From positions 248,001 to 312,000 of the forward strand of contig NZ_JAJVDH010000002.1 of the NCBI RefSeq assembly GCF_022758145.1: 64,000 nucleotides of DNA. The letters are read 5' to 3'. The stretch comes from Pontibacter vulgaris (lineage in GTDB: Bacteria; Bacteroidota; Bacteroidia; Cytophagales; Hymenobacteraceae). The translations under genes and the position numbers were made by a program. Below, piece after piece: positions 51,389-60,400 of this stretch (position 1 is the stretch's first letter; the number at the start of each line of letters is the position of its first letter). The notes beneath the pieces are model-generated. The model did not search any database and was not told where the DNA came from. It saw only the letters and a list, made by a program, of their open reading frames with translations.

Positions 51389-51440
51389 AGCGTAATCAGG
51401 TAGGTAGATTGAGTTTATACTTGCCGGCGGTGCCAAATGT

Positions 51441-52160
51441 TTACATCCCGGCTTCGGTTTTATACATTACCAATTGCCACCTAAACGCCCACATCCAACG
51501 CAAAGTATAGTTAGAGATACCAGCCTGGTGCAACAGGTTTTCCAGTTCGTGCCTTTTAAAAGCCCGCATAACAGAAAGCGGCGCATCGTTTTTTACAAGC
51601 CTTGACCCTGAAAAAATGGCTGTAATAAATTTGATAGAGTAATAAGCAAACCAGTGCCGGTGCAGATCATTGATGATGACGGCTATACTTGCCTGGCTAT
51701 GCAACTGCCGGAACATCTGCACGAGTTGCGCATCGGTAAAATGGTGGCAGAAAAGGCTGCAAACCAGCACATCATACTTCACCCGGCTGAATCTTTCAGA
51801 AAAGACATCGTGCTGCACAATGGCCACTTCTTCAAAAGCACTGCAATTGTGCCGGGCATATTGTACCATAAAATCATTGGCATCTATACCTGTTAGCTGC
51901 GTCTGTATTCTTTTACGCCTTGCCCACTTGGCTATACTTCGGAGGGTGTCGCCGGCACCGCAGCCAATATCAGCAATGCGTAACGGTTTTGGCAAAGGAT
52001 TATACCTGGAAATGATCTTATCCAGCGATTGAAGCACCACCTGGTAACCACCGAGCCAGTTATTTATCACCTCCAGCTCTTCCAGATTTTCCTGGAGTTC
52101 CTCACCCGACAGCGTAAGGTCATCCATCAGTTCAGGTGTGTTAGACCGCAGTTTCAGCAT
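51441..52160 (-). CDS. class I SAM-dependent methyltransferase of the PKS cluster
   Basis: The 239-residue protein has the SAM-binding motif LRIADIGCGAGDTLRSIAKW, an acidic residue after strand 2 (LTGIDANDFMVQYAR), and YDVLVCSLFCHHFTDAQLVQ. It overlaps the type III polyketide synthase gene by 20 bp on the same strand, so they are co-translated. By analogy with the Streptomyces SrsB partner of alkylresorcinol synthase, it may methylate the phenolic or pyrone product. This is inference from context. Confidence 0.88.
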   Translation of the reverse strand: MLKLRSNTPELMDDLTLSGEELQENLEELEVINNWLGGYQVVLQSLDKIISRYNPLPKPLRIADIGCGAGDTLRSIAKWARRKRIQTQLTGIDANDFMVQYARHNCSAFEEVAIVQHDVFSERFSRVKYDVLVCSLFCHHFTDAQLVQMFRQLHSQASIAVIINDLHRHWFAYYSIKFITAIFSGSRLVKNDAPLSVMRAFKRHELENLLHQAGISNYTLRWMWAFRWQLVMYKTEAGM

Positions 52161-53262
52161 AGTGTACTTTTAGCAGCATAGATTCCAGGGTTAGGCCAGG
52201 GCCGAAGGCAAAGCTCAGTACCGGCTCGTTTTTTTCTTTAGGCGTAAGCGTATCCATAAGGGCCTGCAGCACAAACAGTACTGTAGCCGACGACATGTTA
52301 CCGAATTTTTGCAGCACTTCATAGGCAAAGCGGTTGTCGTTGCGGGTCATGCCCAGTTCCTGTTCAATAACTTCCAAAATGCGTCGGCCGCCTGGATGGA
52401 TGGCAAAAAGCTTTATCTCTTCTATAGTGGTTTTCAGGCCTTGCAGTAAGCGCTCAGTTAGTTGTTTTATACCTGATTTTATGAGGTCGGGCACATAAGA
52501 GGAAAGTGTCATTTCGAAACCGGTGTCGCCAATGTGCCAGGCCATGTCGCGTTTGCCCGCCGGAGCCAGGTCGCAATGAAAAGATTGTAGCTCCAGGCTA
52601 ACTTCCTGGCAAGGCTCTCCCTGCATCAGTACTGCTGCTGCGCCATCGCCAAACAAAGCATTCGATACCAGGTGGTCGGGCTCGGGGTTTTTCTGGAAAT
52701 GGATGGTGCAGATCTCGGTGCAAACCAGCATTACTTTGGCATGTGCATCGGCCCGGCAAATAGAATCGGCAAGTTTGATGGCATTAAAAGCAGCGTAGCA
52801 ACCCATAAAGTTTACAGAAGTACGCTGCACATTAGAAGGCAGTTCCAGCTTTTCAACCAGTTCGATATCCAGGCCGGGAGCATACATGCCGGTGCAGCTT
52901 ACTGTTATCAGGTGCGTAAGATGGCTATACTTTACCGATGGTGTTTTGGCAAGGCAATTCCGGATGGCTTCTGCTGATAATTCCACAGCGTGTTTGCGGT
53001 AAACATCCATGCGCTGCTGTACTGTCGGGAAAGGCTCCAGGTCGGGGGTGTTCGGGTAGAAAGTATACTCGCCGTTAGCACGGGTATAATCCTGCAGTAC
53101 ACTGTAGCGCTGGCCAATGCCCGACACGCGGTAAAGAGCCTTCAGTTTGCGGGTATCCGGTTCATTCATCTGCAAAGCTGCAGCCATAAAGTCGGCTACC
53201 TGCATCTGCGGTATCTTGTGGGGCGGGTTAGCCGTGCCGATGGCGCATAGGTAGCTTTTCAT
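52141..53262 (-). CDS. type III polyketide synthase (chalcone/stilbene synthase family)
   Basis: This homodimeric ketosynthase extends a starter acyl-CoA with malonyl-CoA and cyclises the product. From ATG 53262 (373 residues) it reads MKSYLCAIGTANPPHKIPQM. The catalytic triad is visible: Cys in VNFMGCYAAFNAIKLADS, His in FAIHPGGRRILEVIEQ, Asn in KFGNMSSATVLFVL. The upstream frame to 53301 is not needed. The neighbours, a methyltransferase and an FAD oxidoreductase, suggest an alkylresorcinol or alkylpyrone-type lipid product. Confidence 0.93.
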   Translation of the reverse strand: MKSYLCAIGTANPPHKIPQMQVADFMAAALQMNEPDTRKLKALYRVSGIGQRYSVLQDYTRANGEYTFYPNTPDLEPFPTVQQRMDVYRKHAVELSAEAIRNCLAKTPSVKYSHLTHLITVSCTGMYAPGLDIELVEKLELPSNVQRTSVNFMGCYAAFNAIKLADSICRADAHAKVMLVCTEICTIHFQKNPEPDHLVSNALFGDGAAAVLMQGEPCQEVSLELQSFHCDLAPAGKRDMAWHIGDTGFEMTLSSYVPDLIKSGIKQLTERLLQGLKTTIEEIKLFAIHPGGRRILEVIEQELGMTRNDNRFAYEVLQKFGNMSSATVLFVLQALMDTLTPKEKNEPVLSFAFGPGLTLESMLLKVHYAETAV

Positions 53263-53461
53263 GTGGTGGTAGTTACGTGTATGGTGTTTCGGGGAAAGCA
53301 AGCGATTGATTAACCATTACCCGGTATAAAAGTTACGTCAGGTAATGAAATGCCTGTGATTTTATACCTGTAAAAGGACCGGTTCAAAACACGACAATCG
53401 AAACACGCCCTTAACTACGCAAGCAGCAAGAGATTGGATGTAAGCTGTTTTAAAAGACGGG

Positions 53462-54574
53462 TTAAAAAGGTTGGCCGTGGGTTTGGTGCATAAGCAGGCG
53501 CACGGCAGCAGGTATGCGTTTTAAGGTGCCTACCGCTAGCTCAGAAAGTATAAGGCTGCCAAAAAGGTGCTGCACCGTGCGGCCAAGCTTCAGGCGATTG
53601 TTGAATTGTTTTTCCCAGGCCAGGCTATAATTTTGCTCCAGTTGGGGGCGGTTTCTGCCGTTTTTAAAGTATGCCAGCGTATGTTCTGTCACAATTTTAC
53701 CGGAATGTATTGCCATGGCCATGCCGTTGCCGCAGAGTGGCGTAATCATGCCGGCTGCATCGCCGCACATAAGCATGTGGTTTTCTATACTTGTTTTAGT
53801 GGCGAAGGAGATCTCATTTATAACCTCCGGTTGCTCATATAAAAACTCGGCCTCCGCAAAAACCTGCCGTAAGTATGGGTTCTGGTAAAGTATGGCTTGC
53901 TCCATGGCAGGTATGCTGCCGTATTGGCGCAGGTTCTGGCGGGTAGTCAGGTAGCAGAAACAATAACGCCCGTCTTCCACCGCCGACATGCCGGCGTACC
54001 CATCTTTAAAGTTGTGCAGCGCAATAAGGTCTTTCGGAAAGTTATACCTGATGTGATATTTAACGCCAATATAAGGCGAGCGGGCGCTGAAGAAGCTGCG
54101 GTTTAGTTTTCGGTCGAGGTTGGCACGCTTGCCATAAGCACCCAGTACTACAGCCGCCGAAATGGCAGTACCATCTGCTAATTTTACCTCAAACTTATCG
54201 TCGGCAAAAATAACATCCTGTGCGGTGCATTGTAACCTGAACTCCACACCTTGCGCCTTTGCAAGCTCATACAGGTAATTATCTAACGTATAACGGCTAA
54301 TGCCAAAGCCACCCAAATCCAATCCTGCTTCAAGAGTATTGCCGGAAGGGGAAGATAGCAGGAAGCGACTTATTCGGGAAGGTTGTAATGGAGTTAGGTC
54401 TACGCCCAAACTATTGAGATAGGGGAGCACTTCATTTGATATATATTCTCCGCATACCTTATGGAAAGGATAAGCCTTTTTTTCTATGAGTGTAACTGTG
54501 AGCCCCTGTTGTACTAAACCAAGAGCACTTACCAGGCCAGCTAAGCCACCGCCGATTACAATTACATCTTTCAA
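53462..54574 (-). CDS. FAD-dependent oxidoreductase of the PKS cluster
   Basis: The 370-residue flavoprotein has the Rossmann motif VIVIGGGLAGLVSALGL, a group-typical KVCGEYISNEVLPYL near residue 40, and the FAD-ribityl motif LMCGDAAGMITPLCGNGMAM. It belongs to the geranylgeranyl-reductase / aromatic monooxygenase superfamily. Upstream of the type III PKS and methyltransferase genes on the same strand, it may hydroxylate or oxidise the phenolic lipid, as SrsC does in Streptomyces. The 200-bp gap to the PKS gene means a shared transcript is likely but unproven. Confidence 0.88.
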   Translation of the reverse strand: MKDVIVIGGGLAGLVSALGLVQQGLTVTLIEKKAYPFHKVCGEYISNEVLPYLNSLGVDLTPLQPSRISRFLLSSPSGNTLEAGLDLGGFGISRYTLDNYLYELAKAQGVEFRLQCTAQDVIFADDKFEVKLADGTAISAAVVLGAYGKRANLDRKLNRSFFSARSPYIGVKYHIRYNFPKDLIALHNFKDGYAGMSAVEDGRYCFCYLTTRQNLRQYGSIPAMEQAILYQNPYLRQVFAEAEFLYEQPEVINEISFATKTSIENHMLMCGDAAGMITPLCGNGMAMAIHSGKIVTEHTLAYFKNGRNRPQLEQNYSLAWEKQFNNRLKLGRTVQHLFGSLILSELAVGTLKRIPAAVRLLMHQTHGQPF

Positions 54575-54742
54575 AAGTATAAATCTTGGTTCTGCTATAA
54601 ATTTAGTGCAACTTTATGAACCCAATACTTAGTGAATGCACTCATTTAGAGGTGTATAATACAAGAACAAATTATTGTGCAGCGCGTTACAATATTGGAA
54701 CAACTTTTGTAACACAACAGAACAGGACACTACTATATTTAT

Positions 54743-55114
54743 ATGAAACAACTTGTACTTTCTCTTTTTGCCAGTTTAACAGTGCTTTGTGCACAAGCGC
54801 AGGTGCGTGGTGCCACTGTAGCACATGCTCAAAGCGAAAAACAACAGCCTGCAGACCAGCTTGAAAAAGAGATATCTATTTATCCAAACCCTAGTAACGG
54901 GGTATTTACTATATCGTTGGCTAACCTTGAATCTAAAACTGCTGAACTGCGCATTATTAACGTAATAGGTAACGAAATATTACGCGAAACTATTACCCGC
55001 AACGATGGCCAGTTCTCGAAAGAGATAGACCTGAATAAGTTTGCAAAAGGCTTATACTACGTGAAATTAGAGGCTGATAACTATAGCGCTATCAAGCGGG
55101 TAGTTATTAAGTAA
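54743..55114 (+). CDS. minimal type IX secretion substrate: signal peptide plus sorting domain
   Basis: The 123-residue protein has signal MKQLVLSLFASLTVLCAQAQ and a short linker (residues 21-45). A type A C-terminal sorting domain then fills the rest: SIYPNPSNGVFTISLANLES, ELRIINVIGNEILRETI, LNKFAKGLYYVKLEADN and RVVIK at the end. It lacks any separate passenger domain, which is unusual because the sorting domain normally follows an enzyme or adhesin. It could be a remnant or a genuine small surface protein. A terminator follows. Confidence 0.9.
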   Translation: MKQLVLSLFASLTVLCAQAQVRGATVAHAQSEKQQPADQLEKEISIYPNPSNGVFTISLANLESKTAELRIINVIGNEILRETITRNDGQFSKEIDLNKFAKGLYYVKLEADNYSAIKRVVIK

Positions 55115-55131
55115 TAAAATAAACTTTAAAG

Positions 55132-55165
55132 AAAAGGCGGCTCCTGCATGAGGGTCGCCTTTTTA
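55132..55165 (+). terminator. terminator after the sorting-domain gene
   Basis: AAAAGGCGGCTC pairs with GAGGGTCGCCTTTT with two wobble or mismatch positions, followed by a T run. Confidence 0.75.
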
Positions 55166-55235
55166 TTTTGCCAACACCAGCCTGTAGTTCATAATTGAAG
55201 GTATAGCCGGGTAGTGTATACTTTATACCTTGGGA

Positions 55236-55580
55236 TTATTCGGGAAGTATAGTTTTGGATACAAACCCGGTAAAATCTGAAGTGTCTTTATGTAAGCGGG
55301 CCTTTATAAACAGGTTGTTTGTAGTATCCAGAACCTGGATTTCCTGGGCTGTATCAAAATTGGTAATAACAGCAGATTCGAAGTCAGGACTGGTGTAAAG
55401 CCGGCCACTTACCAAAGGCTGGGTTACCTCAAGCACATCGGCAGAAAGCCGGGGCAAAGCGCCTGTTTCGCTGGCTATCGTCGCTTCAGAATCATCTACT
55501 TTTAAGCCCTCACGCTCTTTGCAGGAAGCTATTGCCACACAAAGTATAAGCAGGGCAGCAAATAAGGTTTTCTTCTTCAT
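55236..55580 (-). CDS. lipoprotein with SH3-like domain
   Basis: The 114-residue protein has a lipoprotein signal (MKKKTLFAALLILCVAIASC, Cys20) and a C-terminal bacterial SH3-type stretch (SGRLYTSPDFESAVITNFDT, FIKARLHKDTSDFTGFVSK). Such domains bind peptidoglycan or proteins. No neighbours suggest a pathway. It is monocistronic, upstream of tRNA-Arg on the same strand. Confidence 0.8.
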   Translation of the reverse strand: MKKKTLFAALLILCVAIASCKEREGLKVDDSEATIASETGALPRLSADVLEVTQPLVSGRLYTSPDFESAVITNFDTAQEIQVLDTTNNLFIKARLHKDTSDFTGFVSKTILPE

Positions 55581-55659
55581 GAGGTAATGGCCTTATGTAA
55601 AGCAATCCATTTAAAGATAAACAATCGGAGCCGGAAAAGGAAATCTGAGGAGGTGATTG

Positions 55660-55731
55660 TGGCCCTGCCGCGAATCGAACGCGGATCTAAAGTTTAGGAA
55701 ACTTCTATTCTATCCGTTGAACTACAGGGCC
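55660..55731 (-). tRNA. tRNA-Arg (anticodon CCT)
   Basis: The 72-base cloverleaf on the minus strand has acceptor GGCCCTG / CAGGGCC, anticodon stem GAAGT/ACTTT with loop TTCCTAA (CCT), and T-arm CCGCGTTCGATTCGCGG. The CCA end is not encoded. It has a textbook promoter upstream. Confidence 0.94.
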
Positions 55732-55753
55732 GGTTGCTGGCATGCCAGCGTAA

Positions 55754-55785
55754 CAAAGTTAAAGCAAATACATACTTTATACAAA
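55754..55785 (-). promoter_or_regulatory. Bacteroidota-type promoter of tRNA-Arg
   Basis: On the minus strand TTTG (55785-55782) and TAACTTTG (55761-55754) match the consensus exactly, with a 20-base spacer. The tRNA starts 23 bases downstream. Confidence 0.8.
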
Positions 55786-55789
55786 CAGA

Positions 55790-57016
55790 TTACAACGGCG
55801 GAAACTTAGTAGCTACAGTTTGGTTAAATACTACAGCAATGGTAAATGCTATAACTGTTAAAACCAGCCCAACCATAAAAATAGTGTATGAAATGCGCAG
55901 GATCTTATACTTGCGGCTCAGCACCTCGCCCAGGTAATAAATATCTGTGATCATGTTATTATAAAGCGAGCGCTTATCGCTCATAATCTCATTCATGCCC
56001 GTCTGAAAATCCTCCAGCGGAATGCGGGTAAAGTTGCCGAAGAAAAGCAGGTTCACGTTACGGCTTACCATTTTGTTCTTGTTCTTCTTCAGGGCAAAAC
56101 TTGTGATTTCGGGCTGTGCTGAAATAATGGCAAAAATAACCGAGCCAAGCGTTGTGGCCAGTAGTGTACCAACCGGAATAAGCAAGGTACGGTGCTGTGC
56201 AAAATCGGTGCCGATAACGGATGATTTCGCACTTAGGTATGTGATGATGACTGAAAGTATAATCGCATTCAGGCTGATCATCATGTTGGCTTTATTATCA
56301 GCAATGGCGCTCAGGTTCAGGTGCGTGCGATAGGTATTGCGAAACATGGTTTCAATGCCTCGTTTCGGCTGCGCCATGGTTTCATAGTGCTTCTTGTCCT
56401 GCTTTTTCTGCTTCTTGGTTTCCTTGCTCAGGCGGCTGCGCTGCTCCTGTATGTTCAGGCCAAGTTGCTCGGCATACTTGCGTTGTGCCTCATTGGTATG
56501 GAAGGTTGTCGAAAGCAGGAAATCCATCTGAAACTGCTCCCACTCCCGGTCGCTGAATGATCTGTCCTGAAAAATTTCCCATTCCACGCGCAGCAGTTCG
56601 GCTGTTGCAAAAAAATTGCTTTTACCAATGTTCGACATATCGGCATCTACCAGTAACTCATGTAGCAGGTTTTCCGGTTCAGTGCCATGCTTGGTAGCCA
56701 TTATACAATCCACTACCCGCTGTATGCGTTCTTCCGGATAGTTTTGTTTTGCCAGCCATTCCGAAGCAAAGCGGGCGCTTTCTGCCTCGTGGCCTTCATA
56801 TTTATTTATATAGCCTGCATCATGAAACCACGCTGCCAGCACCAGGTCCTGTAGCTCTTCGGGGCTCAGCTTGTGCAATTTGCCCAGGTCTTCCGCTTCC
56901 TGTGCTGTATCAAAAGTATGCCTGTAATTATGGTATACTAGCTTTTTAGAAAGCTTTTCTTTAAAGAGATTAAAGATGTACTCGTTGGCTTTTCTGACAA
57001 TATTCTGGGTTTCCAT
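55790..57016 (-). CDS. HD-domain phosphohydrolase fused to Pycsar-type (DUF5706) membrane effector
   Basis: In the 408-residue protein, residues 25-190 form an HD domain (YHNYRHTF, AAWFHDAGYI with His65-Asp66, and LLVDADMSNI with Asp124). Residues 205-400 match DUF5706, the Pycsar effector family: the conserved IADNKANMMISLNAIILSV (237-255) and helices at about 246-262, 278-300 and 375-397. DUF5706 effectors damage the membrane when cNMP is made during phage infection. The HD part could hydrolyse or bind a nucleotide. No cyclase gene lies next to it. A defence role is inference. Confidence 0.85.
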   Translation of the reverse strand: METQNIVRKANEYIFNLFKEKLSKKLVYHNYRHTFDTAQEAEDLGKLHKLSPEELQDLVLAAWFHDAGYINKYEGHEAESARFASEWLAKQNYPEERIQRVVDCIMATKHGTEPENLLHELLVDADMSNIGKSNFFATAELLRVEWEIFQDRSFSDREWEQFQMDFLLSTTFHTNEAQRKYAEQLGLNIQEQRSRLSKETKKQKKQDKKHYETMAQPKRGIETMFRNTYRTHLNLSAIADNKANMMISLNAIILSVIITYLSAKSSVIGTDFAQHRTLLIPVGTLLATTLGSVIFAIISAQPEITSFALKKNKNKMVSRNVNLLFFGNFTRIPLEDFQTGMNEIMSDKRSLYNNMITDIYYLGEVLSRKYKILRISYTIFMVGLVLTVIAFTIAVVFNQTVATKFPPL

Positions 57017-57445
57017 AATTGGTATTTACTTCTGATAGGTATGCGTGTAGATCAGTGCAAAAGGCTGCCAGGTAGCTAAAACAGATGCACATGGTAATCT
57101 GCCGTTACGCTGAATTGGGGTTTTGGTTGAAGGGATGTCATTCTGTATAACTTTCGGGTAGCAATCGGGTTGTATATAAGGTGCGCCAGGCGAAACAACT
57201 AAAATCTTTTACTACTCGTTATGAATCTCAGTTCTGCCACACCTGCAGCACTTCCTGCCTGTATTTCAAAGGCAATGGCACAGAGCAAACATCACCCGCT
57301 ATGGCAAAAGCAACCACTTATTTACTGCAGCATTGGCCTCTTTCAGGCATATTGTCTGATATGTATGAGCATTTACTGGCGTTGGTGACCTCTTTACGGG
57401 TTTGCAGGCTGTGCTTAGAACAGGCTGATTAGCTACCAAGTACTC
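57017..57445. other. 429-bp gap upstream of the phosphoesterase fusion gene
   Basis: No convincing promoter or RNA element is seen. A weak open frame at 57181-57432 is listed separately. The segment 57017-57180 shows no structure. Confidence 0.5.
57181..57432 (+). CDS. doubtful small cysteine-pair protein
   Basis: A GTG-started frame of 83 codons encodes CHTC near residue 19 and CRLC near the C-terminus (VCRLCLEQAD), a spacing that could bind zinc. Codon use resembles neighbouring genes. There is no homologue I recognise and no clear ribosome-binding site. It ends 13 bases before the large fusion gene. It could equally be chance, so confidence is low. Confidence 0.3.
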   Translation: MRQAKQLKSFTTRYESQFCHTCSTSCLYFKGNGTEQTSPAMAKATTYLLQHWPLSGILSDMYEHLLALVTSLRVCRLCLEQAD

Positions 57446-60400
57446 ATGAAAAAAAGAAAGACCCTACCACACTTTATACTTCACTCGTTGCGTATTGCGC
57501 TGGTTATAGTTATAGCAGGCTGTACAGCTAAAACCCCCTATTATAGCCGTGAAGCAAGCACCTGGGAACAACGTAAACAAGATACTGAGAATAAGCTCCT
57601 GTATACTGTATTCCTGATCGGTGACGTGGGAGCGCCGGATCTTAAGCAACAAGAGCCCTCCCTTAAATTGATGCAGTCGCAGTTAAAGGAAGCAGGTGCA
57701 AAAAGTGCCACCATTTTTCTGGGTGATAACGTGTATTATAACGGCTTGCCCGAGGCCGATAAGTATGACCGTGATGTTTCTGAAAAGCGCCTCAACGAAC
57801 AGCTTGATATTATGAAAGGCTACCCCGGAGAAAAGTATATGATACCGGGTAACCACGACTGGAACCACAGCGGGCGCGGTGGCTTGCAGGCTGTAATGCG
57901 TGAGCAAAATTATGTAAACAGCTACCTTACCGAAGAAGGCATTGTTGTAGGCGGCGACTTTTATGTACCCGGCGATGGTTGCCCTGGCCCATATGAGGTC
58001 ATGATATCGGATGATATTGTGCTTATTGCTATTGATTCGGAATGGTGGCTGCACCCCTGGGATCGCCCTTATGGCAACAACAGCAACTGCGGCACCGCCG
58101 ATGAGGCCGACTTTCTGATAAAGCTGGAAGATATAATAGAGAAGAACAGCGGTAAAGATATTCTTGTAGTAGGGCACCACCCACTCATGAGCCGTGGGGT
58201 GCATGGTGGTTTCTTTACCCTGAAAGACCATATTTTTCCTATGACTTTACTGCGCGAATGGATTTACCTGCCATTGCCTATCATCGGCTCTATTTACCCG
58301 TTTGCCCGTAAGTATGGCGGTATTTTGCAGGATATCCCGCACCCAAGGTACCAGGCCTATGTACAAGGCTTGCTCAAGATTTTTGATAAGTATGATAATA
58401 TAGTATATGCTGCCGGCCACGAGCATGCGCTCCAGTATTATAAACACAACAACCTGGGGCATATTGTTAGCGGTTCAGGGTGTAAGGTGCAGGATGTAAG
58501 GCCTGGTGGTACAGCTAGTTATGTGCAGGATGTAAAAGGTTTTGCAAAAGTGCTGTATTATGAAAACGGCGAGGCCTGGACAGAATTCTGGGTGCCGGAA
58601 GGAGATGGCTCTACGGGTAAAGTAACTTTCAGAACTCCTATATACGCCAAAAAGCCACGTCGCGAAGTACCTTTGGTAGAAGATAATAACAACTACGCCG
58701 ATAGCACGATTACGCTGGCTGCCAACGCGGATTATGTAGCCGGAAGCTTCAGAAGCAAATTATTAGGAGAGCATTACCGCAAAGAGTGGGCAACAAAGGT
58801 AAATGTGCCGATGCTCGATATGAAAAATGAGCTTGGCGGGCTTACACCTTACCAGAAAGGAGGCGGAAAACAGACCTCATCGCTTAAAGTACGCAACCCC
58901 GATGCGCGCGAGTTTGTACTTCGCACCGTAGACAAAGACCCAACCCTGGCACTGCCCGATTACCTGCGCGAAACAGCGGCAAAAGCACTGCTGCAGGACC
59001 AGATGTCGGCGCAGCACCCTTACGGTGCGCTTATAGTTCCCAAGCTGGCCGATGCCGCTAAAGTATATCATACTAATCCTAAATTGGTATACATCCCTAA
59101 TACGCCATACTTGCGCCAGTACCTGGATGAATTTGGCAACACCTTAGCCTTTTTAGAAGAAGACCCCGACGAGAACCACGAAGACGTGGCCAGCCTGGGT
59201 TACGCTGAAAACCTGGTAGGTACAGATAAAGTGCTGCGCGAAGTACAGCAGGATAACGATTTCCGGGTAAATGAACAGGCTTTTGCCAGGGCACGCCTTT
59301 TCGATATGCTCATCGGCGACTGGGACCGGCATGAAGGGCAGTGGCGCTGGAAAGAAGAAAAAGGAGACAAAACTAAATACTACACTCCCATACCTGAAGA
59401 CAGAGACCAGGCTTTCTTTAAAGCAGATGGCATATTGCCATGGCTGGCAACCCGCAAATGGGGCGTGCGGAATGTGCAGAACTTCGGCTATGATTACCCG
59501 GATATTGTAGGCCTTAACCTTACCTCGCTAACCATAGACCGTACCTTTACCTCCAGCGTTACCCGCCAGCAATGGGTAAGTATAGCAGAAGACATAAAAG
59601 CTAACATGACCGATGCCATAATAGAGGAAGCTGTGGCACAATGGCCGGAGCAGGTGCGTGCCATTTCAGGAGCTGAGATTATTGCCAAGCTAAAGTCGAG
59701 ACGCGATAAATTGCCGCAGGCCGCAGCTCAATACTATGAGCATATGGCCAAAATGGTAGATGTAGCCGGCAGCGACAAGCACGAGCGGTTTATACTTAAC
59801 CGACTAAGTGATGAGCAGGTTCAGTTAACAGTACTTAAGATTACAAAAGAAGGTGAGCTGCGCGATACGCTTTACAAACGCACTTTCTTTACAAACGAAA
59901 CAAAGGAAATCCGCTTATATGGTTTAGGTGGGCAAGACCGCTTCGAGATCTCCGGCGATGTAGATAAAAGTATACTGGTTCGCATTATTGGCGGCAACAA
60001 CGAAGATATTGTTACTGACAACTCGCATGTATCGGGTTTAAGAAAACATACTATAGTTTATGATTCTGATACTGCCAATACCTTTACACTTGGCCCTGAG
60101 GCGAAAACAAAAACATCAGAACACCCCGATGTAAACTTCTACGACCGTAACAACTATAAACTGCCTTACATCGGGCCGCGCCTTTCAGCAGAGTATAACC
60201 CGGACGATGGCGTTTTCCTGGGCGCCGGCGTAATGCTGCGAACCCAGAAGTTCCGGAAAGACCCATACGCTTCGCAGCACATATTGGAGGGTAACTATGC
60301 CTTCCTGACCAACTCGTTTAACGTGTGCTACACCGGCGATGTGCGGCAGGTAATGGGAGGCTGGAACCTTGGGTTGAATGCGTTGATGCAGGGGCCGCAG

